Source: Fomitopsis serialis (Eukaryota > Basidiomycota > Agaricomycetes > Polyporales > Fomitopsidaceae). From it: a stretch of 64,000 nt of DNA. Shown here one piece after another: positions 24,422 to 35,914 of the stretch. The stretch is from the NCBI RefSeq assembly GCF_022376445.1, contig NW_025955058.1:86852-150851 (forward strand), given 5' to 3'. The number at the start of each line of letters is the position of its first letter. Positions within the stretch are counted from its first letter, which is position 1. The notes beneath the pieces were generated by a model that was given only the letters and a program-made list of their open reading frames with translations, was not told the origin of the DNA and made no database searches. The translations under genes were made by a program, and so were the position numbers.

Positions 24422-25046
24422 AGTGAGAGTTGCATTGAAGGATGCAGATGCGCTGGTGGTGGTTCAGGCGACCGTTGGCTCGGTTGAGCGACCGCGACTA
24501 CATAAGTATCACGTGGTCGCGTCCGCCTCCTCCCAACCTGCATGGCACAGATACAGCGAGTGGTCAACCAGTCACTAGTCGGTACCAGCAGGCTCCGGAC
24601 ACGTACGCGTACAACAGTGGACACGTCGACGTTGAGCCGGACGACTTTGTTCAATGCAGTAATAGTGAACACGCATAGCGATTACATCATTTCGGAGGTC
24701 CGAGTGGCAAGAACCGTCCAGCACATAAACGTGCTGCCACATAGCTCTAGGCTGCGTGCAATATGCTGTTTAAGCTTCAGAGCGACCCTGTGAGCCATTC
24801 GATCTAGCGTCCGAGTCACCAATGCCACACCACATCTGCGCATCATATTCAGCTGCTGCGAAGCAACTGCTGAGCCGCCCAGGAGCCGCCCTTGCATCGC
24901 AGAACATCACCGGCGTACCTCAAACATACAATATCAATGCAAATGAGAATACTAACGTACAGCTCCCGATTCAGCTAAGTTTCCTACAGTCCACGTCAGC
25001 ATTGCCGTATGGACGCCGAGACGGTATAGCGCATATATTACTTGCC
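24422..25046. other. Intergenic
   Basis: Contains the promoter of the Crinkler-kinase gene. No coding signal or repeat was recognised. Confidence 0.4.
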
Positions 25047-26680
25047 TTATGACGAGTACCTTTCGACCTCATCCGTCTCTAGATGCGCCGTAACAGTAGT
25101 CAGATAAATCGGTAGCGTAGGCTGCTTGTACTCACCTGCTGTGCACCCATCTCCGTTCACTTCCGGGGGTTCGCATGAACTATCAGTCGGGGCAAGCGTA
25201 GTGTCCATATCGTCCGGCTCTGACAAAATCCGCGAGACGACTGCGTTGAGCATGTTCGCGGTGTGGACCACACTAGACAGCTCCGTGGGCAGATGTTCTG
25301 GTTGGACGAAGGACAAGTGGAGCGTGTCGATGTCATCGCTGTCGTCTGGCACGCTGTTGTTGGTCGCCGCCAGGAGTCGCAAGACGCTGCGTGAGATGAT
25401 AATGGAGATGGCGCTATGGGTGGATGTCAGATCTATAGACGAGCGGTATCGGCGCAGCGAAGCTCACGGGTCGACAAATATCGTCAGGGCCCAGCCGTAC
25501 GGCTATGGCGGCTGTTGTCAGCATGATGAAGTGACGGACGGGCGTAGATGCTTACTACTGTGAAGTAGAGGGCAACGGCGAATACGTTGAGGACAGCGAA
25601 GAACCTAGACACATCATCATTGTCGGTCTAAAGCCATCGAAAGCTCCCTGTGACACCTACACAAACATCACAAATCCTTGATTGGAGCAATCAGCGAAGG
25701 CTCGTTCTCCTGAGCTGCCGGGCATCACTCACCATCTCTCTGTATGAGGAGTACAAGTGACGGTCTGCTCTGAGGCAGGCCTTGACTGAGGATCCCTTGT
25801 CCTCTCGTGTGATATGTTATCGCTGCGATCACGGTGAAGTCGGACGCGATGGCGCATATGCGTGTTGCAATGATTACTACGCATATAATCAGGTCAGAAC
25901 TGAGAATGTAACTTGACAGAGGCTCACATCTGTCCCGGTACATAAATCAAGGATTAACAATCGATAGTGGCACGCACCTCTTCAATTCGACATCGGAGAT
26001 ACCTCTCGTTTCGATGCAAGACTCTACGAAATCGGGAAGTGTGGCTATCTTGAAGGTGGATTCCGCATAGAGAAACTAGGAGAAGATGAAGCAAGCCGAG
26101 TAAATGGTATCGGGAAGGCTTACGATATGTGTGGCGAGAGAGACAAGCCCCAGCATAACAGCGATGGACGTCCACCTCCAGTCACGTCTACTAACAGCAT
26201 AGACTTTGACATATGCAGAAACTAGTCAGATTGATCAGCATCCGTGGTGGTCTCGACGATTCTTAGAGCACACCTGTTACGACGGGAGAGAAAAAGACAC
26301 CAAGGACATGCCGAGTGTTCGATACGGCCGTACATCTGCGACGTTGTTCAGCACAATCGAGGTGAACGTAGAATAGAGTCGAACGTACGTCTAGAGAGTA
26401 GTATCAGGGGTGACCTCCGGTGGCGTGAACACCGGAGCTATCGTACCAAATCAGACGAAGACGATACACAGCCTAGGACTGCGTAAAGCACCATGGAATA
26501 TCGGCAGAGGACATAGAACACGGAGGTGATTGTCGGTCTCCGAGACCAGATCAGCGGAATCTCTCTATCGAGATTCAGGAGACAGTCATAACAGAGCAGC
26601 ACTGCGAGAGTAACGAAGTCATCAGGGCGTATACCGAAACATGAACTCGAAACGTACCCGTTGTGGCGAGGGTGTTGTAA
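25047..26680 (-). CDS. DUF6533-like seven-helix membrane protein (multi-exon)
   Basis: Exons read on the minus strand in family order. DDFVTLAVLLCYDCLLNLDR with EIPLIW (26545-26640) is the signature start. VLCRYSMVLYAVLGC follows, then AVMLGLVSLATHI (about 26150). A loop reads YAESTFKIATLPDFVES (25985-26070). LIICVVIIATRICAIASDFT (25845-25910) is followed by SLVLLIQRDG (about 25730), FFAVLNVFAVALYFT (about 25565-25610), ISIIISRSVLRLLAA, and an acidic tail to TAA at 25049-25047. These proteins are predicted seven-helix membrane proteins restricted mainly to Agaricomycetes; function is unknown. The true start was not fixed; it lies in or upstream of FEFMFRYTP near 26640. Many small introns separate the pieces. 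Confidence 0.68.
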
Positions 26681-27494
26681 CCATGAACAGCGCTGGGGCG
26701 AATGTCACTGAGGAGCGGCCCGCGATAGGCTGGATTGGGCTAGAATCGTACCTGGCATATCCTGTCAACGCAGTGTCAATGGCAGACATGGGGGTGCAAA
26801 TCGATCTGTCGTGCGATGAGAGCGACTCTGACAGTATCACTGCCAGGGCACCGGTGCTGCTCAGCACATCATGTCGAGGCCAATATATGTGATACGTCGT
26901 CCGGCCGATGATGCATCACAATGACAGGCCCGCGCTCGCTCCCTGTCTGAGTACCGTGGCTAACTTGGTAGATCAGCACGCCCGACGGAATTTAGAGGGA
27001 GGCCGAACTACTTACCTACATACCTGCTACCGAGAGGTCGATTGCCGGTGCACTGCTGAACATGAATTATCCACACAAGATTTCTGCATAGCACTGGCAT
27101 TGTCAGCGATATGTACCTCTATACGAGAGCGGTGCAAGGTTTTACGCGCGCCCAGTGCTCAAGAACTCCGAATCGGCCCCCTTCTCATGTCTCATAGCGC
27201 TCAAGCTGCGGGGCGCTCTCGGACACTCCATGAGGAGCGATGCTTGGGTGAGTCAGCAAGAACAAGCAGAAGCGTACCCAACAGAGCTCCGGACCCTCCG
27301 GGGAAATGCAGTACTCTGACCGGGGTTCAGAGGAAGACGGACATGATGCCCCCCCCCCCCCCCCCAGATCCGCCTCGCGCGACGTCGCTGCCATTGAGAG
27401 AAAGCATTGTCAAGTCACAACTTGAACTGCTGCACATAAATACTCGCGCGTTCCGCCCGACATTCGCACATCGGCGTTACAAGCGACTCTGAAA
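26681..27494. other. Intergenic with C17 homopolymer
   Basis: No supported gene. A run of 17 cytosines lies at 27349-27365, a place where sequence length is unreliable. Confidence 0.5.
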
Positions 27495-28470
27495 CTACAA
27501 ATCTTCACGATCAACTGGGAGACCTACCAGACGTGGTACAGCCCCCGCGGCGACCTCAGCTGCGACAAGCGCCCCCTCGTCGTGCTACACGGCCGCCGGC
27601 AGGGCTGGCCTCGGGCATCAATATATGACGACGCACTATGAGCTACATATAGAACGTACCCCGTCATATGCTACGACCACTTCGGCATCGGGCAGAGCAC
27701 GCACCTTCGTTAGAGGCCGAAGGAGTTCTGGAGAGTGCAGCTGTTTGTCGAGGAGCTCGCGAACCTCGTCGAGAAGCTTAGGATTGCAGAGAGCTTCGAC
27801 TTGTGTAGCCCGTTCGTAGGGCGGGATGCTCGCACTGTCGTACGGGCTCGCGAAGCAACCCGAGGGACTGAAGCGGATGGTCCTGGTAGGGACGCCGTTG
27901 CCGATGAAGCTGTGGCAGAAATAGACTGGCCTAGGAGCTGCTCAAGGGCGTGCCGAATGATGTGCCAGTCTCAAGAGACGCCGGAGAGATTGAGGGAACG
28001 ACACGACGGACAGTGAGGAACAAAAGAAGGGGATGGGACTTCCGCGAGCTTGAAAGTCAAGTCATCCCGGTCCCCATTGGCACAGGAAACGCTCCGCGCG
28101 AAGGAGGAAGGCCCTACGTTGTATTCGACCATGTGGGGTGATGCTCTGCACTCACCATCCACTAATTGTGTCCAGGAACGGTCCATCCGAGTTCTAGATC
28201 ACCGGAACCATCAAGAGTTGGTCGATGCCTGGTCGATGCTCGACGACCTGCACAAGATCTCCCAGGAGACGCTAGTGATAAATGGCGCAGACGATGAGGT
28301 GATAAACTTTGTCGTCGGCCCTCTGTTTTGACAGATCTCAAAGGCGAAGTGGGCGCAGTCCTTCGAAGAGTTCACCTAGCCTCACCTAGCGTCCTTCGAG
28401 GAGCCGGAGCGGTACTTCCAAGTTGCGCAGTCCTTGAACGCCCCCGTAAGTTCATTCGGTATGCAGTCGA
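27495..28470 (+). pseudogene. Proline-iminopeptidase-like (alpha/beta hydrolase S33) pseudogene
   Basis: Pieces of a secreted or cytosolic S33 peptidase lie in order but in different frames with stops. They are NWETYQTWYSPRGDL and RPLVVLHG (oxyanion region, 27515-27600), VICYDHFGIGQSTHL (about 27660-27710), EFWRVQLFVEELANLVEKL (27728-27780), and GGMLALSYGLAKQPEGLKRM with VLVGTPLPMKLWQK then stop (27818-27920). Later come LKGVPNDV, SMLDDLHKISQETLVINGAD (28230-28290) and SFEEF...PERYFQVAQSL (28360-28440). The nucleophile elbow, normally GHSWGG, is damaged near 27810, so no catalytic serine can be assigned. At least three frame changes and two stops mark it as a dead gene. Confidence 0.78.
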
Positions 28471-29324
28471 GATCAGCCCCCAATATGTAGGGCTTCATGA
28501 TGTATAAGAATGTTACTCGCAAACTATTTCTGGGGACCGGAGCAGGACTCGATAACTGTTAAGCCCGGGAACTCGAGCGTAAGGTCGCGTTCGCTCCTGT
28601 TGCATGGCTCGGTCAGTATTTGACAGAAGCTGGCACTCCGAGTCTCTGACGAAATAACACTCAACTGATTATGTAGACCTAGTCTCGCACTCGTACGTAC
28701 AGCTCGACGTGTAGAGGTAAGTATCACAGTTCTGGAGGTGTACGATGGTTGTGAAGAACAAGTTCAACGCGCGCGGCCAACACGCGAGGCGCGAGGCGCC
28801 GCCACAGTCATGCCCGCTGGCGCGACTCCGCCGCGAGCGTCGATCGCGACTTCCACTTGCTTCCATCGGCCCCCGCTGCCTGAGCCTGCATATACTCGAG
28901 ATTTTAAACAGTGATTCCTCTCGACGTTATGAGCAACCGCTGTCCGTTCGCACTCTATGGCATCAAGAAGACCCGGCTTCGCGAATCTCTCAAACTGACA
29001 GACCAACTCGGAAGTGCTGGACCCTCAGCCTGAGGCCTCAGATCTTAGAATGCTTGGATGCGAGAATAACAATACAGTGGCCGGGCGCTGTTTCGCCGAA
29101 GTCCGCAGCCGCGTTCATCAAACTTTTCAACGAGACCGTCTCATCGCAGAGGCGCAACGGCGTGCTACGGATGGGTGCCGGAAAGCAATCAACTGTGCGT
29201 TCGAGAGTGTCATGTTTCTAGCCCTATACCATGCCTCCCTATGCGTAGAACCATCAACATTGGCGTCCCCATCCTAGCCCGAGATTACCGACTCCCAGAA
29301 GCAAACGCGCATACAGTATGTATG
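28471..29324. other. Intergenic, no gene supported
   Basis: Open frames here are short and show no recognisable motif or consistent splice pattern. Confidence 0.4.
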
Positions 29325-30392
29325 CTACCTCTCATCTCGCATCGGCTTGCTCCACTTGCACCCGCCGACCTCGCTGCACTCGCATCGTCCCCCGTAGAAC
29401 GTCGGCAAGCTCTCCGCGTCGATATACTTCAGGAGCACCGCCTGGTAATCCGCGCCGAGGATGTCCATCTTGTCGATCGTCCGCGGGGCGAGCCAGAGCT
29501 TGAGGAGCGACCAGATCGTCGTGAAAGACCACGGCGCGTTGATGATGTAGAACTTCGCGGACCTGTGCGGGGATGGGGCGGCGGGCTGTGAGACGAGCAG
29601 GTCAGGTGTGGAGGGACCGGGCGAGACGTACATCTCGGGATAGTGGTCTTGCATGACTTGGAACGAAGCGCGTACGAGGTCCTTCATCTGCCAGAACTGG
29701 CCCAACCTGACGTTGAAACGCATCAGATACCCTCTCCCGCCCGCCCGCGGCACTCAGATGATGGACTTACGAATATCCCTTCAAGTCCACGATGAGGAAC
29801 GTCCCGTCGACCTGGTGACCCACCGCCCGCGACGCAGTGGGTATGATTTCGCGCGGTATGCTCTCCGACATCGTGACGATGTACCACCAGAACCGCTCCG
29901 GCGTGATGTGCTTGTAGAGCTCCGGGATGTTCACCCCGCCGTACTGCTGGATGCTCACCGGCCTGCCCTCCTTATCCGTCTTGTGGAACCACATCGGCCA
30001 GTAATTGAATACCTCGCGACGCTCCGGAAACTGTGAGACGTGCGTAAGCGGACGCGTAGGATGCGGGCAGGGGTACACACGTCGTATGCGTCCATTTTCG
30101 TGTACAGCTCGTCGATTCCGACGCCCTCGGCCGTCTTCCGCCACTCCTGACATTTTGCCCACATCGCCACGGTCGTCTTCACATCGTACCCGCGCGCGCG
30201 AAGGAATCGTCTGCAACCCACTTCATAGTCAGCCCACAGAGCTGCCGCTTCACGTATAGTTGTCGAAACCTACTGGAGCGTGAAGTCGTCCGTCCCGATT
30301 GTGTCGCCCTCGTTAATGAGATCCTGCTCGACGAGCTGCGCGCGAAACCGCTCGACGATCGCTGCTTGTTCTTCTGGACTAGGCTCTGACAT
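29325..30392 (-). CDS. Sec14-like CRAL-TRIO lipid-transfer protein
   Basis: Four exons from ATG at 30392 to the stop at 29327-29325. The start is MSEPSPEEQAAIVERFRAQL, followed across an intron by LQRFLRARGYDVKTTVAMW, which together form the CRAL-TRIO N-terminal three-helix part. The lipid-binding fold follows: VFNYWPMWFHKTDKEGRPVS, GGVNIPELY, TFLIVDLKGYS and FWQMKDLVRASFQVMQDHYP. It closes with YIINAPWSFTTIWSLLKLWL, TIDKMDILGADY and LPTFYGGRCEC. This order and length (about 290-300 residues) match Sec14-type phosphatidylinositol/phosphatidylcholine transfer proteins of the Golgi and plasma membrane. The frame is intact. No GOLD or extra domain is present. Confidence 0.9.
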
Positions 30393-31201
30393 TGTGGGCG
30401 TGGAGTCGAGGCGGCGGGTGGAGGATAGCGCAAGCGGACCGTAGTGAAGGCATCGCGTTGCACGGAGTGGTTGAGCTTCCGCCTCGACGGACGCACCGTG
30501 GGAGGCCAGTCGTTTCCTGGCAGGAATATCCCTGTCCAATCGTCGACGCACGACGCTTCACGCACGCAGTGTTCGCGTGCGGAAGCCTGCGGAAGCGTGC
30601 GGCTAGCATCTCGACAAGTTAGCTTCCACTTCCATTTGTCGGTGAGTCCCACGCTCATTATGTCCGTTATCGGAAGTGCACATAACTTACCATCTCCGCA
30701 TCCGTGTACTGCGGGTATGCAGGCTGTACACCTGTTCGTTGAACCGATGGACATACATCAAGATGCAGACACGGACATGATCCGCGGCGGCCGCTCGATG
30801 TCACTCGGGAAATCCAGTAGTGAGTAGTATGCAATCTCTTCGAATCCTGAACGAATCGATGACCAGCCACGTCGAAGTCGTCCCGGCTACTGGCAGCTAA
30901 CGATGTATGTTGACAGGGCTCTGGTCGACAACAATGTCAGCGGGTCCGTATCAAGTTGCAAATAGAGTTCTTCATGGCATCGGCGCTGGATGTGCTTTAT
31001 GCACAGCTTCGGCCAGAGACAGTCGCACTGCCGTATCGTATACTTCGATATCATATCGATAGCTCGTGCGGAGAGCTGTCTTCGGTTGACATGATTGCAC
31101 TGTGGCCCGAACAGCGCCTATGACAGCATTTTAACCTATAAAGGGTGCTGCCTCGCATCTCCTGAGGTGTACTCCCTCCAAACCCGCATCGTAGAGCCAC
31201 T
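30393..31201. other. Intergenic
   Basis: Promoter side of the Sec14-like gene, then sequence without a supported gene up to the DUF6534-like start. Confidence 0.45.
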
Positions 31202-31862
31202 ATGAGCGACTTTGCGAAGGGTTTGGGCTGTATCTTCGTGTCTGTGACCGGCTATGTAGCGTGCGTCATTCCATATACCCTATTGAGACGATTGTACTGA
31301 GAACAGCGCGTGTACAGCCTCTTTGGGGTCACTATCGCGCAAACTATCTTTTATCTCTCGAACTACCGGGATGACCATCTGCTCTTGAAAGTCTTCGTAA
31401 GTTCATTCAGTGGGGTTCGGTACCGATTCAGAGGTACTCACGTTGGTGAATAGGCCGTTGGCTTGTGGTCCGTATCAGTGCCCTGGCCTGCCACGCACGG
31501 AGTGCATTGCGAGCTAATGAAACAGCTTACTTGACATGACGGTGACTATGTTCTACGGCTATGTTCGTACTTCACTACCTGCTTTGTCACATAATTTGTT
31601 GACACGTAGCACGCCTCACAGCTCCTCTGGTTCTACTGTGTCTGCAATCACGGAAATATGGCAGACTCGTTGGTTATTCCACGGTATGTCTCGTCTAATA
31701 TTTGATGGTATGACTCTCAAGTCGACACCGCAGAACCTACATCGTGCGTTTCTGGTTTTCCGCTCATGTGGATGACTATCTCCGCCCAATCTCATCGACT
31801 GTGACAGGCTCAGCATATGATCGACGTATGTCCATGTACAACTCAGATAGCGATGACAGTAG
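31202..31862 (+). pseudogene. DUF6534-like membrane protein, 5' part before insertion
   Basis: ATG at 31202 gives MSDFAKGLGCIFVSVTGY. A GT-AG intron leads to VYSLFGVTIAQTIFYLSNYR and DDHLLLKVF, the second helix of the family. LDMTVTMFYGYVRTSLPAL (about 31531-31590) and ITEIWQTRWLFHG (about 31645-31680) correspond to later helices. The gene then runs into the 5.9-kb inverted-repeat element at 31863. Its missing C-terminal half is found on the other side (37755-39070). Without the element and one TAG the locus would be about 2.0 kb, close to a normal gene of this family. The segment nearest the insertion has lost clear coding character. Confidence 0.62.
31860..31862. repeat. Target-site duplication TAG, left
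   Basis: TAG immediately before the left terminus, matching TAG at 37752-37754 immediately after the right terminus. Confidence 0.65.
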
Positions 31863-33700
31863 CACCGGGCGAGAGTCGGAATCTTTCGTCCCGAAAGATT
31901 GGGAAAAGAGTTCGAATCTTTTTACCCATATTTGGTATGAATGATTAGTAATATGATTGCAAACATTATGTTCGATCATTGTGTGCACAATATTGGAGAC
32001 AGATTCCTAAAAAGATTGTAGACATTGTTTTGAATCATTCTGTGTGCAGTATTGAAGACAGATTGGTGTAAAGATTGGAAATGAGTTTTGGTCATAACAT
32101 CTCTGATCTTTCAATGTAGAAGCTTGCAGAAAGTTCTCAGATGCAGAATGAATATTTTGGGCCAAATTGATTGTGAACAGACATCAAAAGGATTGCAGAG
32201 TGATAAGTTACAATCTTGTTTCTCCATAATCACATCATGTAATATTGACAAATGATTGTGACAGGCTTCACAATCCTCCATGTCTAATGTATTCCAAAGG
32301 TCTTTCAAAGGAAGTTTTGAGTTCTGTGAATACTGTCTTTTAGGTATGAAAGATTGGAAAGTATGATTGCAATCCTATCACAGCACATGTGTGCAGAAAG
32401 ATGGTGATAGGATTAGAATGCAATTTTGAAGCTTGTGTCTCTGATTGAAGTGTAACATTGTTCATGATCTCTCCACAAACTCTTCTCCTGAAATATTGGG
32501 AACATTGTACTCAAGATTTGGGCATGAAGTATTGGAAATAGATAGCAGTGGCACACCTAGCTGCAGTGTACCCTCTCAATTCCAACAGCTCACATGAAGA
32601 GATACATGAAGTATTGTGACCATGGGGGTGACAAATCATGTTTGTGATCTTTCAGGGAACAAAGATAGTGAATGAAAGTGTGCCACTCCTAAAAGATTGC
32701 AAACATGTGTGTGCCACTTGTGAAAGATTGCAAACAAATGGGTGCCACTCAGAGCAGATTGTAAAGAAATCAGTACTGATGCCATCTGGGACCAGCCTCT
32801 GCATATGTAAACATGGTCAATCACACTGGACTATGACTTGGATAGGCAGACAAGTCAATACAGTGACAGGCTGACTAATATATGTAGTACATGTATATGT
32901 ATAAAGCACATACACTGGATAGTACAGCCTGAACATTGGGACAATTAGTGGTGTTGCAGGTGATTGTACAGTGTAATTGTACAAGGACATGTAACATGCT
33001 TGTACAACTGCCATGCATATGTATTGCTACTGTACAACTACCTGTGCAACTGTACAAGGAGTTGTACAACTACTTGTACATCTACTTGTACATAACAACT
33101 TGTACAACTACTTGTACATCTACTTGTACAGGGACTTGTACAACTACCTGTGCAACTGTACAAAGACTTGTACAGCTACTTGTACAAGGGCTGGTACAAG
33201 GGCTGGTACAACTACTTGTACAAGTAGTTGTACAACTACTTGTACAGTGACTTGTACAAGGGCTTGTACAAAGGCTTGTACAAAGACTTGTACAAGGGCT
33301 TGTACATGGGATTTGTACAAGGACTTGTACAAGGGCTTGTACAAAGGCTTGTACAAAGACTTGTACAAGGGCTTGTACAAAGGCTTGTACAACTACTTGT
33401 ACAACTACTTGTACAGGGACTTGTACAGGGACTTGTACATCTACTACGTGCAGTCACAGAGCAGTGCGAGCAGAACTCTGAGGCCGGGCAACGTACAGCA
33501 CGACGCACACAGTGATCGTGAGCACGTAGGGCCAATTCGCTACGTGCACAGACAGCCGATGGATGGACAGCATGCGCGCGCAAGTGAGCAAGCAAGTGGG
33601 TGACAAGGCGGGTACAGGGCATGACAACGCCCAGCACGACACAGACACGGACAGTGACCATATGCATACAGGGTGAATACCCTGTGTGCAAACATGGCCG
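31863..33700 (+). repeat. Left inverted arm
   Basis: Almost identical to the reverse complement of 35915-37751. The first 1.1 kb is AT-rich with repeated AAAGATTG-type subterminal motifs. A hairpin lies at the tip, AATCTTTCG-N3-CGAAAGATT. The part from about 33040 to 33440 is the TTGTACAAG array. Confidence 0.92.
33040..33440 (+). repeat. TTGTACAAG palindrome array, left arm
   Basis: About 28 copies of TTGTAC, most inside the 10-bp palindrome CTTGTACAAG, with a basic spacing of 12 bp. The translated LYKG/LYKD-type repeats in several frames are a by-product of this period, not a protein. Confidence 0.9.
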
Positions 33701-35914
33701 AGGAACGGACCATGTGTGAATGGCCGAAGGACAAGCCTGAGGGAGGGCGAGTAGGCAGTAGACATACAGGAACGCACAACAGAACACACGCCACCCGCGA
33801 GCGCAGAGGGCAAAAGCCCCGCGTACAAACACAGCCGACACGCAGAGCCATACCGACGAGCAGCGATGACTGCAAGCGGACGGGAGCGAGCGGGTGACGG
33901 GGGAGGGCGAGCAGCTGGGAGAGACAGCCAAGCGGCTGGGAGACAGGCGAGGACGAGCAAACCGCAGGGCACGGACGGGCAATCGGATGGCGGAGGAGGG
34001 CGAGCACACGGCGAGGGAGGGCGAGTGGACGGCAAGGGAGGGCAAGCGGGTGGCGAGGGAGGGCGAGCAGCTAGAGAGACAGGCAAGCAGCTAGAAGACA
34101 GGCGAGAACGAGCGGACAGTGAGGCGCGTGCGCGAGCGAGCAGACGGCGGTGAAGGGCAGCAAGCGGCTAGGAGACAGGCGAGGACGAGTAGATGGCGGG
34201 CGCAGACGGGAGCGAGCAGGTGGCGGGGGAGGCGAGCGGCTGGGAGAGACATGCAAGCAGCTGGGAGAGACATGCAAGCAGCTGGGAGACAGACGAGGAC
34301 GAGTACACAGCGAACGAGGACGGAAGCGAGCAGATGGCGAGGGAGGGCAAGCAGCTGGGAGATAGGCGAGGACGGATGGACGGCATGCACAGGATACGGC
34401 GACGTGCAGCACAGGCTGCACAGCGCAAATGTCCACCGCAGGCACGCAGAGCTAACACCTTTTATGCAGACGCCTTTCATGTTGACCGAGTCAGCACCTT
34501 CGACACCTCGGGGGGCTCCGGGAGGCCTCCTTGGACGTCGGTAGCGTCCCTCGGTGTTGCAGCCTTCGATGCCTCCTTCGGGATCGTTGGCTTTGACACA
34601 ACCTCCTGCGGCGTTGCAACCTTGCAGGCTTCCCGAGGCGTAAGCGGGCTGAGTTCCTCCCTCATCGGTGTCGGAGGTACAGTCGACCTCAATGGCTCTA
34701 CCCTCAGAACTGCTGGGACCCAAGAAGTCGAGGGCGAGCAGGCATGAAGCCGAAGACGGAAGGGCAGGCCCGGGTGGGCGGTGGTCGGGTAAGAGGACAA
34801 ATGCAGGCAGGAAAGAACGTGTTGGCGGGCGGGTGGTCGAGCTAGCAACAGGGCGATCACGGGCGTACAAGAACACGCGGACAGGGTAGGGGTGAATGGG
34901 CGAGAGAAGAGCAACGAGAACGGGAGGGCAAGCTAACGAGAGGATGGGCATACAGGAAAGACTGGCGATGCGGGTGCGAGAGGGCGGGCACGTGGGCATA
35001 AGAGGGTAAGCGGGTGGGCACGAGAGTGCAAGCAGGTAGGTGCGAGAGTGCAAGCAGGTAGGCGCGAGAGGATAAGCGGGCAAGCAAGAGGGCAACAGCG
35101 AAAGGGCGAGGGCGAGCCAGGGAGAAGGATGGGAATGGGCTGCAATGTGAGGCAGGGCGGGCGGGCCATTCAACAGGTGGGCGAACAAAGCAGGCGGGCG
35201 CGTAAGCTGAGCAAAGGAGACAGGGAGAGCGCGCGGGCGGGCGTGCAAGCAAAGAGGGCGAGGGCGGGCACGGACTGGCGGGACTGGCGGACAAATAGGC
35301 ACTGCAAGTTGTTGCTTGTCAATGCATTTGCTCGAGCATGGTGACTGAAAACAGAAGCCGTCAGTAGGAATGCTAAAAACGACCGACCTTGGGTTTCACG
35401 CCTCTGCTTTCCTGTCTCTTCGTTCACCACTCCTACCCGTCATTCGTTCTGTCCCTCTTCCTCCGACTGTGCTCGGTTATTGTGCTCAGGCTTGCGCACT
35501 CGGGCTAGTGGGACGGCACGAATGCCTCGCGTCGGGATGGCAGTCAATGACAGCTCCGCCTAACGGGTCGATATCAATTGTACTGCGGCCTCAATTGATG
35601 GCTCAAACGGTGTAGCCACATCACCGGTGTTAGTACCCAGTAAGCTTAAGTCGCCCGCCTCGGTCGGATCCTTATCAAGTGGTGAGCCAAATGGGACAAA
35701 GCGCAGGACCTTGCGTTCGCGCAACAGCCATCTGGTGGTACCGGTGCCATCACAATATTTGGTGATGTGATCGAGAAAGCCCGAGTCGGGAGCCTGGGTC
35801 GTACTAGTCGAGCTCTATAGCCTTATCGTGAAGATGGTCAGAAGAATTGTCATCGATGTGCCATGCACATTCACAAACCTTTAAAGAAGGCCTATGGCCA
35901 TGTTCACCTGCTGA
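33701..35914. other. Interior of inverted-repeat element
   Basis: Single-copy spacer between the arms. Positions 33860-34380 and 34900-35290 are purine-rich minisatellite-like sequence built from GGCGAG, CAGCTGGGAGA and GACGAG words. The part 34440-34745 has higher complexity, and its minus strand reads Thr/Pro/Glu-rich phrases such as PEPPEVSKVLT. No transposase, integrase or other known protein was recognised. Confidence 0.6.

Noticed and set aside
27349..27365. C17 run as a regulatory element
   Set aside because: A lone homopolymer without context; more likely a slippage site.
33013..33603. Frames with LYKG/LYKD or TCTRACT repeats
   Set aside because: They come from the 12-bp TTGTACAAG array, are open in several frames and occur mirrored in the other arm.
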